A DNA stretch of 64,000 nt from Intestinibacter bartlettii (GCF_018917435.1 NZ_JAHLOQ010000007.1:1-64000); one strand, 5' to 3'. Positions 53,688 through 63,601 are shown, counted from the stretch's first letter. Numbers and translations are program-made. The notes: generated by a model not told the origin, from the sequence alone.

Positions 53688-54209
53688 TTATTTCTTTTTA
53701 ATCTTTCTTTTAACTATTTTTTTTGAACGACCTTTGGAAGTACTAGAAGTAGAACATCTGCCACCTGAGGATGTACCAGCAGGAATTGGTGGAACAAATA
53801 TATTTTCTCTTTCACCTTGTGCACATGAATTAACACTGCCGATTAATGCAAGCTGGTCTGATAATGTAGCAAGAAATGTAGAGAGTATATCTATATCAGT
53901 ATCTGATAATTCTTCAGCTAAAGCAATTGCTAAAGTAGAGGATAATACAAAGTAATCAAACGCCGAAAAATAACACAACTTAGATTTTACGTTATTTGAG
54001 TTATCATTTGTATTTTGATTATTATCATTATTATTACCATTACTATTATCACAATTATTTTGCTCATTATTTACGTCATCATTTTGTGAACAAGTATCAG
54101 AATTTGCACTACAAGATTTAGTAGAAGAATCATTATTTGATGAATTAGATGCAGAACTTCTAACACTGCGTTTACTTTGGCTGATGTGCTTTCTTTTCTT
54201 TCTCTTCAA
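53688..54209 (-). CDS. Asn/Ser-rich hypothetical protein
   Basis: A 173-residue protein I do not recognise. The start is TTG 54209 behind GAGGTGATC. It has three parts: a basic N-terminus (KRKKRKHISQSKR), a low-complexity Asn/Ser/Asp stretch (about residues 20-75) and a conserved-looking helical core (about 78-125: AFDYFVLSSTLAIALAEELSD...FLATLSDQLALI), then a basic tail. The core pattern resembles short clostridial proteins of unknown function. It lies between spoIVB and an amidase gene, so a spore-related role is possible but only by position. Confidence 0.65.
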   Translation of the reverse strand: MKRKKRKHISQSKRSVRSSASNSSNNDSSTKSCSANSDTCSQNDDVNNEQNNCDNSNGNNNDNNQNTNDNSNNVKSKLCYFSAFDYFVLSSTLAIALAEELSDTDIDILSTFLATLSDQLALIGSVNSCAQGERENIFVPPIPAGTSSGGRCSTSSTSKGRSKKIVKRKIKKK

Positions 54210-54372
54210 GAGTGATCACCTCTATAAATTTGTATGTATATAAATATATATATGAAAAAATATAGTATTAAATGAAAATTAAAAAATAACTGTGAAAATA
54301 AGAAATTTATTAACACATAAATAAAAAATATATGTTAATAAATTTTAAAAATATGTAGGAGGACTTTTCTAA

Positions 54373-55143
54373 GTGAAGAAATACAAAATTTTAACCACTA
54401 TTATATTAGTAATTGGACTTATGATGATTTTTACATCAAATGAAGCAAAAAATTTAACAAAACTTGTTTCTAATTTTTCGACTTTGGCATTAAATCCAAA
54501 TAGAAAAACTGAACAATACAGTATTTGTATAGACCCAGGTCATCAAGCTAAAGGAAACTCAGAAACAGAACAAGTTGGACCAAATTCAGGCTCATATAAA
54601 GCCAAAGTATCTTCTGGTACAGCAGGCATAGCTACTAAAAAGCCAGAATATGAATTAAATTTAGAAGCATCTTTAAAATTAAAACATATACTAGAAAGTA
54701 GAGGATACAAAGTCTATATGACAAGGGAAAGTCACGATGTAGATATTAGTAATAAAGAAAGAGCAATATTTGCTAATGAAAAGAAAGTAGATATGGTTGT
54801 AAGAATACATGCTGATGGTTCTGATAATACAGGTGTTACAGGTGCATCTATTTTAATACCATCAAAAGAAGGTGAATACACATCAGCTATTTATGAAGAT
54901 AGTTCGAGCTGTGCAAAATACGTTAATGAAAATATGCAAAATAATGGATTTAAAGTAAATGGAGTGTTTGAAAGAAGTGACTTGACAGGTTTTAACTGGT
55001 CACAGGTTCCAGTAGTATTAATAGAAATGGGATTTATGAGTAACTACACAGAAGATCAAAATATGTCTAGTCCACAATATCAAGAAAAAATGATGAACTC
55101 AGTAGCTGATGGATTAGATAATTACTTCAAAAATAAAAAATAA
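54373..55143 (+). CDS. N-acetylmuramoyl-L-alanine amidase (Amidase_3)
   Basis: A 256-residue exported zinc amidase. The start is GTG 54373, nine bases after AGGAGGA. The signal sequence or anchor is residues 5-25 (ILTTIILVIGLMMIFTS). The Amidase_3 fold shows IDPGHQ (zinc His), YELNLEASL (zinc Glu), RIHADGSDN (zinc His) and VLIEMGFMSN (catalytic Glu). It cleaves the bond between muramic acid and the stem peptide. Size is like CwlD, but cortex function is not shown. The phospholipase-like gene follows after 9 bases. Confidence 0.9.
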   Translation: MKKYKILTTIILVIGLMMIFTSNEAKNLTKLVSNFSTLALNPNRKTEQYSICIDPGHQAKGNSETEQVGPNSGSYKAKVSSGTAGIATKKPEYELNLEASLKLKHILESRGYKVYMTRESHDVDISNKERAIFANEKKVDMVVRIHADGSDNTGVTGASILIPSKEGEYTSAIYEDSSSCAKYVNENMQNNGFKVNGVFERSDLTGFNWSQVPVVLIEMGFMSNYTEDQNMSSPQYQEKMMNSVADGLDNYFKNKK

Positions 55144-55152
55144 GGTGATATT

Positions 55153-55881
55153 ATGACAAATATATTGGGGGAAAGTAGGAATAATAGCGTCTTAGAAAAG
55201 ACATTAAATATTATAAGTCCAATTAAAAATAAATTTTCAAAACCAGATTGTAGAGTTCATATATTTATACAGGAAAATGCTCTGAATAGTTTATGGTTAA
55301 ATGGATATTATGAAGTATATGAATTTTTTTATAAATATAAAAAAATAATAAATGAAGGGGTTGTATGGGCAGATCAAGATTTAAAATGTTATTGCCACTT
55401 TTTTAATGTTTTTACAAATAGGGGATTGCCAGGGATGGATGATAATGCACTTACCTTAGCCGAAAGATATTATGAATATTCTATAGATTGTTTTTTTGAA
55501 AATAATATATATGATTCCATGTTTTATTTAGGAGCAGCTTGCCATTTAGTTCAAGATACAACAGTTCCACAGCATGCCACAGGAGACCTACTCAATAATC
55601 ATATGCAATTTGAAAGCTATGTAAAAGCACATTATCTAGAAATAAAGCGATTCAGAACATACTCAGAGCCAATTTTTTTTAATAATATAGAAGAATATAT
55701 AAAATATAATTCTTATAATGCAATAAAAAATCAACATATGCATAGGCATATTCAAAATTTAAGCACTAGATTTTATTTGATTGCCGAGAAAGCATTGGAA
55801 TTCTCACAAAGAACGACAGCAGGAATCCTAATTCTGTATTTTGAAAATACGTATATGCAAAATTACAAAAATCAAATATAA
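55153..55881 (+). CDS. Zinc-dependent phospholipase C-like protein without signal peptide
   Basis: A 242-residue member of the zinc phospholipase C/S1-P1 nuclease-like fold. Metal-ligand motifs are WADQDLKCYCHFF (Asp and His), LGAACHLVQDTTVPQHA (HxxxD and a further His) and FESYVKAHY (Glu). No signal peptide or membrane segment is visible, unlike secreted clostridial phospholipases, and the C-terminal lipid-binding C2-like domain of alpha-toxin is absent. AAGGTGATATT precedes the ATG, overlapping the end of the amidase gene, so the two are co-transcribed. Substrate and location are unknown. Confidence 0.8.
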   Translation: MTNILGESRNNSVLEKTLNIISPIKNKFSKPDCRVHIFIQENALNSLWLNGYYEVYEFFYKYKKIINEGVVWADQDLKCYCHFFNVFTNRGLPGMDDNALTLAERYYEYSIDCFFENNIYDSMFYLGAACHLVQDTTVPQHATGDLLNNHMQFESYVKAHYLEIKRFRTYSEPIFFNNIEEYIKYNSYNAIKNQHMHRHIQNLSTRFYLIAEKALEFSQRTTAGILILYFENTYMQNYKNQI

Positions 55882-55923
55882 TAGTATAGATGTAAACAAA
55901 TAAAAATTATAAGAGGTGGATAA

Positions 55924-57474
55924 ATGCTAGTAGTAGAAAATGTTAGTCATGGTTTCGGAGCGAGAACAATACTAGAAAATGTATCTTTTAGACTTAAAAA
56001 GGGAGAGCATATAGCCCTTGTAGGAGCTAATGGAGAAGGTAAATCTAGTTTCTTAAATATAATAACAAAAAAATTAATGCCGGATGCAGGTAATATAAAA
56101 TGGTCATCAAGAGCAACAGTTGGTTATTTAGATCAGCATGCTGTTTTAGAAAAAGGAATGACTATAAGAGATGTATTAAGAGATGCATTCAAAAACATGT
56201 TCGAATTAGAACAAGAAATGTTAAAAATGTACGATTTAATGGGTGAAGCAGACGAAGAACAAATGAGTAAACTTCTTGAAGAAACTGCTGAAATACAAAC
56301 TATATTAGAAAACAGTGGATTCTATACAATAGATGCAAAAATCCAAGAGGTTGCTAATGGTTTAGGATTAGGGGAAATAGGTCTTGATAGAGATGTAACT
56401 GACTTAAGTGGTGGTCAAAGAACTAAAGTACTTCTTACTAAATTATTATTAGAAAGCCCAACAATATTAATACTTGACGAGCCTACAAACCACTTAGATG
56501 AAGAACATATAGTATGGCTTACAAGATATTTACAAGAATATGAAAACAGCTTCATTCTTGTATCACACGACACAGACTTTATAAACAATACATGTAATGT
56601 AATTTATCATATAGAAAATGCTGAGCTTACAAGATACAAAGGTAACTACGATGAGTTTGTAAGACTTAGAGATATTAAGAAAAGACAAGAAGAAAGTGCT
56701 TATGAAAAACAAATAGAAGAAAGAAAGAAACTTGAAGATTTCGTAGCAAGAAATAAAGCGAGAGTTGCTACTAGAGGTATGGCAAACTCAAGACAAAAAA
56801 TACTTGATAAGATGGAAATCTTAGAAAGACCAAAAGAAAAATTAAAACCAACATTCAATTTTAGAAATGCTAGAGCAGCAGCTAGAATAATATTCGAAAC
56901 TAAAGACTTAGTATTAGGATATAATGAACCATTAACTAAACCATTAAACTTCCAATTAGAAAGAGGTCAAAAGATAGCTCTTAAAGGGATGAATGGTATA
57001 GGGAAATCAACACTTTTAAGAACTTTACTTGGAATGACAAAACCATTCGCTGGTGAAGTAGAACTAGGTGATTATTTAGAAGTTGGATATTTCGAACAAG
57101 AAAGTTCAATGGATAACTACAACACTGCTTTAGATGATGTATGGCAAGAATACCCTGTATTAACTAACTACGAAGTTAGACAAGCACTTGCTAAATGTGG
57201 TCTTACTACTGAACATATAACAAGTCAAGTTAGAGTTTTAAGTGGGGGAGAAGCAGCTAAAGTTAGATTATGTAAATTAATGTTAAAAGACATAAACTTC
57301 TTAGTCCTTGACGAGCCTACAAACCACTTAGACGTAGAAGCAAAAGATGAACTTAAAAAAGCAATAAAAGAATTTAAAGGAACAGTACTTCTAGTTTGCC
57401 ATGAGCCAGAATTCTACAGTGATGTAGTTGATGATGTTTGGAATATAGAAGATTTCACTACAAAAATAGTTTAA
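55924..57474 (+). CDS. ABC-F family ATPase
   Basis: A 516-residue protein with two ATP-binding domains and no membrane segment, as in ABC-F translation factors. Domain 1 has ALVGANGEGKSS, LSGGQRTKVLLTKLL and LILDEPTNHLDEEH. The linker (about 230-310) is Lys/Arg/Glu-rich and helical. Domain 2 has GMNGIGKST, LSGGEAAKVRLCKLM and LVLDEPTNHLDVEA. Such proteins act on ribosomes; some give antibiotic resistance, others are housekeeping. Which applies here is not clear. AGAGGTGG precedes the ATG. Confidence 0.88.
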   Translation: MLVVENVSHGFGARTILENVSFRLKKGEHIALVGANGEGKSSFLNIITKKLMPDAGNIKWSSRATVGYLDQHAVLEKGMTIRDVLRDAFKNMFELEQEMLKMYDLMGEADEEQMSKLLEETAEIQTILENSGFYTIDAKIQEVANGLGLGEIGLDRDVTDLSGGQRTKVLLTKLLLESPTILILDEPTNHLDEEHIVWLTRYLQEYENSFILVSHDTDFINNTCNVIYHIENAELTRYKGNYDEFVRLRDIKKRQEESAYEKQIEERKKLEDFVARNKARVATRGMANSRQKILDKMEILERPKEKLKPTFNFRNARAAARIIFETKDLVLGYNEPLTKPLNFQLERGQKIALKGMNGIGKSTLLRTLLGMTKPFAGEVELGDYLEVGYFEQESSMDNYNTALDDVWQEYPVLTNYEVRQALAKCGLTTEHITSQVRVLSGGEAAKVRLCKLMLKDINFLVLDEPTNHLDVEAKDELKKAIKEFKGTVLLVCHEPEFYSDVVDDVWNIEDFTTKIV

Positions 57475-57491
57475 TTAGAGGGGGCTTTCAA

Positions 57492-58136
57492 TTGAGAAAG
57501 TTATTAAACATAGTTCTATCTATATTCTTGGCTTTATTTGTAATAGGTTTATCGGTTATTATAACCATGCATATAAAAAGTATCTATTATAATGATATAG
57601 ATAAACTAAATATAGAGTCTATGAGTGGATTATCGAGGGAAGAAATAATAGAGAACTATGATTACTTAATTGATTATAATTTAAGTTGGAATGCAGAAGA
57701 ATTTGAACTACCATCTCTGCCTTCATCACCAAATGGTAAAATTCATTTTGAAGAAGTTAGAGATATATTTCAAGGTGTAAAAATACTTACTATAATGTCT
57801 GGGATTATTTCTATTATAGGAGGAGTTATATACATCAGGAAAAGGGAGTTTAAATTTTTAAGAAATGCATCTATATTAATTGTAATAATGCCTGTTTTAT
57901 TGGCAATTCCAATTGCAATAGATTTTAACACATGTTTTATAATGTTTCATAAAATAATGTTTAGCAATGATTATTGGATTTTTAATCCACGAATAGATCC
58001 AGTTATAAATATGTTGCCAGAGACATTTTTTATGCACATGGGAATTTCTATATTATTAATTATGTTAATTGTCAGTGTGATATTACAATTGATATATAGA
58101 AGAACAAAAAAGTTAAATTATGGCAATGAAAAATAA
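57492..58136 (+). CDS. Integral membrane protein (TIGR01906/DUF1461-like)
   Basis: From TTG 57492, seven bases after AGAGGGGG, the protein has 214 residues; a reading from 57438 would overlap the ABC-F gene. It has four hydrophobic segments (about residues 8-28, 95-115, 125-145, 185-205) and an extracellular loop after the first (SMSGLSREEIIENYDYLIDYNL...), a pattern typical of the TIGR01906 family. Function is unknown. It lies 17 bases after the ABC-F gene and is probably co-transcribed. Confidence 0.78.
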   Translation: MRKLLNIVLSIFLALFVIGLSVIITMHIKSIYYNDIDKLNIESMSGLSREEIIENYDYLIDYNLSWNAEEFELPSLPSSPNGKIHFEEVRDIFQGVKILTIMSGIISIIGGVIYIRKREFKFLRNASILIVIMPVLLAIPIAIDFNTCFIMFHKIMFSNDYWIFNPRIDPVINMLPETFFMHMGISILLIMLIVSVILQLIYRRTKKLNYGNEK

Positions 58137-58230
58137 AAAAATAAATTACAAAAATTATAATATTGAAAGAATGCCGAATAAATGGTATGATGGATATATT
58201 GAAATAAGACTGAAATAAAAAATGAGACGA

Positions 58231-58278
58231 AAAAATACGAGTTGGATGATATAAATCAATCTAACTCGTATTTTTTTT
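58231..58278. terminator. Bidirectional terminator
   Basis: Arms 58231-58247 and 58259-58275 pair over 17 bp (one G-U pair), with A's before and T's after. It serves the membrane protein gene on the plus strand and the convergent small gene on the minus strand. Confidence 0.85.
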
Positions 58279-58310
58279 GCTGTAAATATGATATTAGAAA
58301 TAAAAATATA

Positions 58311-58571
58311 TTATTTTGGATCTAATTTTGTTATTTCTACAATATCTTTAAATTTATTAATTATATAATCGTAATTTTTTCTTATATGAGGAAGAGTACA
58401 ATTTGTACAATCCTTAATTCCTTTTTCTGAATATCTAAAATTTCCGCCACATTTATCTTTTAAAGCATACAAAGGACAGTAACAAAATAGGCAGTTAAAA
58501 TTTTCTGGGTCATTTGTTTTATGACAGGGAAAATATTCACATTTAGTATTGCTAAAAAATTTGTAATTCAA
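58311..58571 (-). CDS. Cysteine-rich small domain protein
   Basis: An 86-residue protein of the cysteine-rich small domain family (probable metal binder). Eight or more cysteines are spread over the first 60 residues: CEYFPCHK, CLFCYCPLYALKDKCGG and CTNCTLPH. The start is TTG 58571, about ten bases after GGAGG on the minus strand. Such domains occur alone or near cobalamin genes in clostridia. No cobalamin gene lies next to it here. Function unknown. Confidence 0.8.
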   Translation of the reverse strand: MNYKFFSNTKCEYFPCHKTNDPENFNCLFCYCPLYALKDKCGGNFRYSEKGIKDCTNCTLPHIRKNYDYIINKFKDIVEITKLDPK

Positions 58572-58685
58572 TTTATTTATACCTCCAAAATTTATAATAT
58601 GAGATAATTTTATTATACTATTTTAAATTAATTTATTATACTTATAATATGGAATAAAATAGAAAATTTTATTGGGAGAATGCTT

Positions 58686-61600
58686 ATGAATGATTTTAGG
58701 GAAGTTTCTACGATTGAGTTGCTTTATGAGGCAACTACAAATTTGGAAAACAAGATGCGAAAGTTTGAAGAACTATTCAAGAAAAATACTTTGAAACTAA
58801 CATTAAAAGGGGATGATAAAGACAAGGTAAATGAATTCCACAAGATGGATGAGTTAGAAATGAAAGAAAAAGTGGAAGAATTAACGCTATCAAAATTAAT
58901 GGAATGTGCACAAGAGGGAGATGTAGAGGCGCAGTACAACTTGGGAGTTTTTCATATGTTCTTTGATAAAGATAAGCTTGAGGGAATAAATAATGGATTT
59001 GAGTGGTATAAAAAAGCAGCAGAGAATGGTCTAAAAGAAGCACAATTTAATTTAGCATGTTTATATATAGATGGTATAAATGAAGATGACGATGATGAAG
59101 AAAATGAGGAAAAGGGATTTAAATGGTTTCAAAAATCAGCAGAACAGGGATTTGTAAAATCAAAACTTTGTTTATCACTTTGCTACGAGCATGGGATAGG
59201 GGTAGACATAGATAAAGAAAAATCATTTGAATTGTTAAAAGAAATAGAAGACGAGAAAAATAATTATCTTATTCAATTTTGCTTGGGAGTACACTATGAA
59301 AATGGAATAGGAGTACAACAGGACAAGAAAAAGGCATTTGAATATTATAAAACTTGTGCAAATGGTGGTTATGATGTAGGTCAACTCAGAACAGCAATTT
59401 GTTATGAGTACGGAATAGGTGTAAAACAAGATTATAAAAAGGCATTTAATAGATATAAAAAAGCGGTAAGCAACGGAAATATAGATGCAAAGTTTTTAAT
59501 GGCTCGTTGTTATGAATTTGGTATAGGTATAAATATTGATTATAAAAAAGCATTTATGATTTATAAAGAATTAGAAAATGAAAATTATGAGGATGGAATT
59601 TATAGATTAGCACATTGTTATGAGCATGGAATAGGAGTAGACATAGATAAAGAAAAAGCTTTTTCTCTATACAATAAACTTGCTAAAATGGGAAACCAAG
59701 ATGCTATGTTTTATCTAGCACAATGTTATGAATCTGATGATAAGGATTATTGTAATAATGAAGAAATAGTTGCTGACTTAGAAGAAAATGAATCTGATGA
59801 CTATGGAGATGTAATAGTTGCAGAGCCTGATGAGGATATTTTAGATACTGATCAGATTTGTGAACTTGAAGAAGATTACGAATCAGAAAATGAGATAGTT
59901 TTAAGTGAAAATCTAGGTATTAATGTATTTTTAGAACAAAAAATATTTAAACAAATTAAAGATAATAATTTAGAAAGTGATTTGAAAAAATTAGTTATAA
60001 AAATTGATAAGTGTTTTAATTCAGTCAATAAATCTTTAAATTTAAATAGTTTAGGATTTAAAAAATATGGGGGAGTGGGAGATAATAAAATCTATGGATT
60101 TGACTTTAATAATAAAGTAAATGATAGTGATAGAATAATTGCCTGTTTTGTAGAAGATTACGCTAAAAAGCATGAATTTGATTTTGAAAGATATACCCAT
60201 ACTAAAAATCAAAATAAACAGGGAATTATATTATTTTCAATAGTAAAGCACAACGATCAAGAAAGAGAAGCAATAAAAGTATCCAAAAGAATGAATAGTA
60301 ATTTCTTTAAGGATTATGATTTAAAAGTTATAAAAACAAGAAATGATAAAACATACAAAGATATATTAAAAGCAAGAGATGCAATAAAGACTAATGAAGA
60401 AAATAATATGACTTTTAGAGCTATTGATTTTGATGACGACGAAATAATCTATCAAGAAATATTGACTAGGGAACAATCTAAATATATAGATATATTTATT
60501 CAAAAATCAGAACCATTCATATTATCTGGGATAGCTGGTAGTGGTAAGACATTATCCACAGTAAATTTAATACCAGATATGGTCCAAAAAATCAAAAATA
60601 TGAATTCAGATAAAAAAATTCTATACGTTACATTTTCAAATAACTTAAAAGAATATGTAAAATCAAAAGTTATGGAAAATTATTATGAACTTAGTGAATA
60701 TATAGATATAAGAACTTTTGAAGATATATGTACTGAAATAAACTACAAACACAATAACAAAAAAATAGATAGATCAAAAATTATTACTCAAACTTCTTAT
60801 AATAAAAATTTTAATAAGTTCTTAAATTGGCTACAACAAACTTCTAGAGATGGAAGTATTCTTAAATTTATTAAGAAATATGAAAATGAAAAAAATATTA
60901 TTTACAGTGAGATATTTGGAATTTTAAAGGGTTCTATGTATGTTGATTGGAACAGAAAGGAACCTAATATAGTAAATAAAGAATATTATATAAACACTAG
61001 TGAAGAAATAGTTGAAGATTATAAAATATTTGTTCCAGAGGAGAGAGAAATATTATATTCAATAACAGAAAAATACAATGAATGGTTAGATGAAAATGGA
61101 TATTCTGATATAAATGATATAGCATTTGAATTACAGGATTTAATAAAATCAAAACCTATAAACTATGAATATGTAATTGTAGATGAAGTCCAAGATTTCA
61201 CCGAAGTACAAATATATATGTTGTTCTTACTAGCTAAAGAACAAGAGATTTACGGAAAACATAAAACTAGAAAAATCTTGTTAGCTGGCGATCCTAACCA
61301 AATAATAAATCCTACTTTCTTTAAAATAGGAAGACTTAAAAAATTATTTTACATATATGAATATGAGTATAAAATTAAACGCCTTAATGAGAATTTCAGA
61401 AATTCTGTAAATATAATGAAGATGAACAATATTGTAAATCAAATAATAAACGATAAACTTCCAGCAAGAAAAGAAGAAGATAAACAATATGAAGTAACTA
61501 AAAATAACAAAACAGGTATCATAGAACAAGTTAATGCAACAGAGGACAATCTAAAAATAATATTTAATGGAATTAATACATCTGCAAAAGTTGCACTTAT

Positions 61601-62444
61601 AGTATCTGATGATGAAAAAAAAGAGTATTTAAAAGAAACATATGATTGCAAAAATGCATTTACAATATCGGAATTTAAAGGAAAAGAATTTGATAATATA
61701 ATAGCCTACAATATATTATCTGATTATGCAGATATTTATGAAAAGGTATATAAGACTGATGTTGTAAAAGAAGGTCACTATAGTTATTATTTCAACAGAT
61801 TTTATGTTTCTATAACAAGGGCAAATTATAACTTAGTATTGATAGAAGAAAAGGAAACAGAAATATTAAATGAAATCAAAGAAAAAATGGGTGATGACCT
61901 AAAATATATAAATAGTATAAGTGAATTTAAAGATTTGAATCTAGGAGAAGTTGTAGGAAATAGTATAGATTTATTTAATACAGGAATGGATTTCTTCTAT
62001 GATGAACAGTATTCTGTAGCAAAAAACTATTTTATTAGAAGTGTAGAACCAAACTCAAATAGTTTAGCAAATATATGCGATTTATTTGAAGAAGACGGTA
62101 AATATGAAGAAAAAGGGGACAAGTTATTCGAGATAGGACAGTATAAATTAGCACAAAGTTATTATGAAAAAGCATATCAATTTTCAAAATTTGCAATTAT
62201 GTATTTATATAGAGATGACTTATCTTATAAAAACCAACTTAGAGAATTTTATAACGCATTAGAAAATGGAGGAATAACATTTAGTGATTTATTTGATGAA
62301 TATGGAGAAAAATTCAATAAACTACAAGATATATTGACGAATAAGGTGATTAAAACTCAAAAACTTAGTTCTGAAATTCAAGTAAGTATAAATAATATAA
62401 ATGATTTATTTAAAAATATAAATGGGAAAATGAATGGGAGATAG
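58686..62444 (+). CDS. Sel1-repeat protein fused to an SF1 (UvrD-like) helicase
   Basis: From ATG 58686, seven bases after GGGAG, the protein has 1252 residues. Residues about 78-355 hold eight Sel1-type repeats (units like CYEHGIGVDIDKEKAF). An acidic linker (about 360-410) and an unassigned alpha/beta region (about 415-590) follow. A compact SF1 helicase core then has Walker A GIAGSGKTL (615-623), Walker B VDEVQDF (about 832), AGDPNQIINPTFF, NENFRNSVNIM, EFKGKEFDNI and SITRANYNLV (about 1040). TPR-like helices close the chain (FNTGMDFFYDEQYSVAKNYF). I know no named system with this architecture. Confidence 0.8.
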   Translation: MNDFREVSTIELLYEATTNLENKMRKFEELFKKNTLKLTLKGDDKDKVNEFHKMDELEMKEKVEELTLSKLMECAQEGDVEAQYNLGVFHMFFDKDKLEGINNGFEWYKKAAENGLKEAQFNLACLYIDGINEDDDDEENEEKGFKWFQKSAEQGFVKSKLCLSLCYEHGIGVDIDKEKSFELLKEIEDEKNNYLIQFCLGVHYENGIGVQQDKKKAFEYYKTCANGGYDVGQLRTAICYEYGIGVKQDYKKAFNRYKKAVSNGNIDAKFLMARCYEFGIGINIDYKKAFMIYKELENENYEDGIYRLAHCYEHGIGVDIDKEKAFSLYNKLAKMGNQDAMFYLAQCYESDDKDYCNNEEIVADLEENESDDYGDVIVAEPDEDILDTDQICELEEDYESENEIVLSENLGINVFLEQKIFKQIKDNNLESDLKKLVIKIDKCFNSVNKSLNLNSLGFKKYGGVGDNKIYGFDFNNKVNDSDRIIACFVEDYAKKHEFDFERYTHTKNQNKQGIILFSIVKHNDQEREAIKVSKRMNSNFFKDYDLKVIKTRNDKTYKDILKARDAIKTNEENNMTFRAIDFDDDEIIYQEILTREQSKYIDIFIQKSEPFILSGIAGSGKTLSTVNLIPDMVQKIKNMNSDKKILYVTFSNNLKEYVKSKVMENYYELSEYIDIRTFEDICTEINYKHNNKKIDRSKIITQTSYNKNFNKFLNWLQQTSRDGSILKFIKKYENEKNIIYSEIFGILKGSMYVDWNRKEPNIVNKEYYINTSEEIVEDYKIFVPEEREILYSITEKYNEWLDENGYSDINDIAFELQDLIKSKPINYEYVIVDEVQDFTEVQIYMLFLLAKEQEIYGKHKTRKILLAGDPNQIINPTFFKIGRLKKLFYIYEYEYKIKRLNENFRNSVNIMKMNNIVNQIINDKLPARKEEDKQYEVTKNNKTGIIEQVNATEDNLKIIFNGINTSAKVALIVSDDEKKEYLKETYDCKNAFTISEFKGKEFDNIIAYNILSDYADIYEKVYKTDVVKEGHYSYYFNRFYVSITRANYNLVLIEEKETEILNEIKEKMGDDLKYINSISEFKDLNLGEVVGNSIDLFNTGMDFFYDEQYSVAKNYFIRSVEPNSNSLANICDLFEEDGKYEEKGDKLFEIGQYKLAQSYYEKAYQFSKFAIMYLYRDDLSYKNQLREFYNALENGGITFSDLFDEYGEKFNKLQDILTNKVIKTQKLSSEIQVSINNINDLFKNINGKMNGR

Positions 62445-62453
62445 GTGAAAAAT

Positions 62454-63491
62454 ATGGTGAAGAATGAGCTAAATACAAAAGGAATAGTAGATTCAATAGA
62501 TAGATTTAATGAAAATAGTGAGCAGATTTGTGTTACTTTAAATGGATTAGAGGGGAGTATAAATGAATTCAACAGGTCCATTTCAAAATTAGAATCCCTA
62601 AAGCAGATTGAATTGACGAAAAGTAAAATTGACGAACTGAATACATATAAACAGAAAGTATCGCAAATGGTAAAAGGACTCCAGACTATAGATGATGATC
62701 TAAGTAAATTAGATGAGCTTATTAAAACTATTTCTAAATTTGGGGAAGAAATACATTCTGTTATGAAAAATAGCAATATGATAAGTTTTAATACAGTATC
62801 AAAAAATGTTAGAGATTTAGACAAAAGAATAACTGCTTTTAATAAAAAGATAGATACATTTATAGAAAGTGAATTACTAAAAAAGATGGATGCCCAATAT
62901 GATGACATAATGGAGCATGTAGATAGTGCATTAGAAAGACAGCAAAAAATGATAGACTCTATAGATGAAAAACTAGATCAAATAGCTCCACAAAATAGTA
63001 AAAAACAAGTATCACCAGAGTCTTCTAATATTGTTCTTGATGCAAAATTTGAAGGTAATATTGAAAATATGATAAGAAGTGTTATGGAAGAAGTAATTGG
63101 AACAAATACTTCAGGGACAACATCAAAATCATCAATATACCGAGGGTTTAGCACAAATGTACTTCAAGTTTTATCAGAAGAAGGAGAATTAGAAGCAAGC
63201 TACATATTAGGGGATAAATACTATGCAGAAGGTGAAATTGATAAGGCTGTTATAGAATATGAAAAACTTGTTGATAATGGAGATAACAGATGTACAGAAA
63301 AGCTGATTAAAATATATAAAGAAAAATCAGAAGAAGGAAATCCACTATATCAAGAAAAACTAGGATTTGAATTATATAGAGGAAAAATAATAGACAAAGA
63401 TATCGATAAAGCAATCGAGCTATTAGAAAAAGCACAGAAAAATGGAAGTGTTAATAGCAAAAATTACTTAGAACTTATAAAATTAAAATAA
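62454..63491 (+). CDS. Coiled-coil protein with C-terminal Sel1/TPR repeats
   Basis: I take ATG 62454, six bases after AGGTG (345 residues); GTG 62445 with GGGAG is also possible. Residues about 1-180 are charged and heptad-like (RFNENSEQICVTLNGLEGSI; VRDLDKRITAFNKKIDTFIE), probably coiled coils. Residues 230-345 contain Sel1/TPR-type repeats (GELEASYILGDKYYAEGEID; GKIIDKDIDKAIELLEKAQK). It starts within ten bases of the helicase gene's stop and shares its repeat type, so the two probably form one unit. No enzyme motif seen. Confidence 0.7.
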   Translation: MVKNELNTKGIVDSIDRFNENSEQICVTLNGLEGSINEFNRSISKLESLKQIELTKSKIDELNTYKQKVSQMVKGLQTIDDDLSKLDELIKTISKFGEEIHSVMKNSNMISFNTVSKNVRDLDKRITAFNKKIDTFIESELLKKMDAQYDDIMEHVDSALERQQKMIDSIDEKLDQIAPQNSKKQVSPESSNIVLDAKFEGNIENMIRSVMEEVIGTNTSGTTSKSSIYRGFSTNVLQVLSEEGELEASYILGDKYYAEGEIDKAVIEYEKLVDNGDNRCTEKLIKIYKEKSEEGNPLYQEKLGFELYRGKIIDKDIDKAIELLEKAQKNGSVNSKNYLELIKLK

Positions 63492-63503
63492 GAAAATTTA
63501 TGG

Positions 63504-63535
63504 AGGAGGTTAAAGATTTATTTACCTCCTTTTTG
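63504..63535 (+). terminator. Terminator after the Sel1-helicase/coiled-coil unit
   Basis: AGGAGGT (63504-63510) pairs perfectly with ACCTCCT (63524-63530), followed by TTTT. Confidence 0.75.
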
Positions 63536-63601
63536 ATTTTTAATTATAATATTAATAAAGTTATGATTATCAAAAAAATCCATATAAAAATGATAGTTTA
63601 A

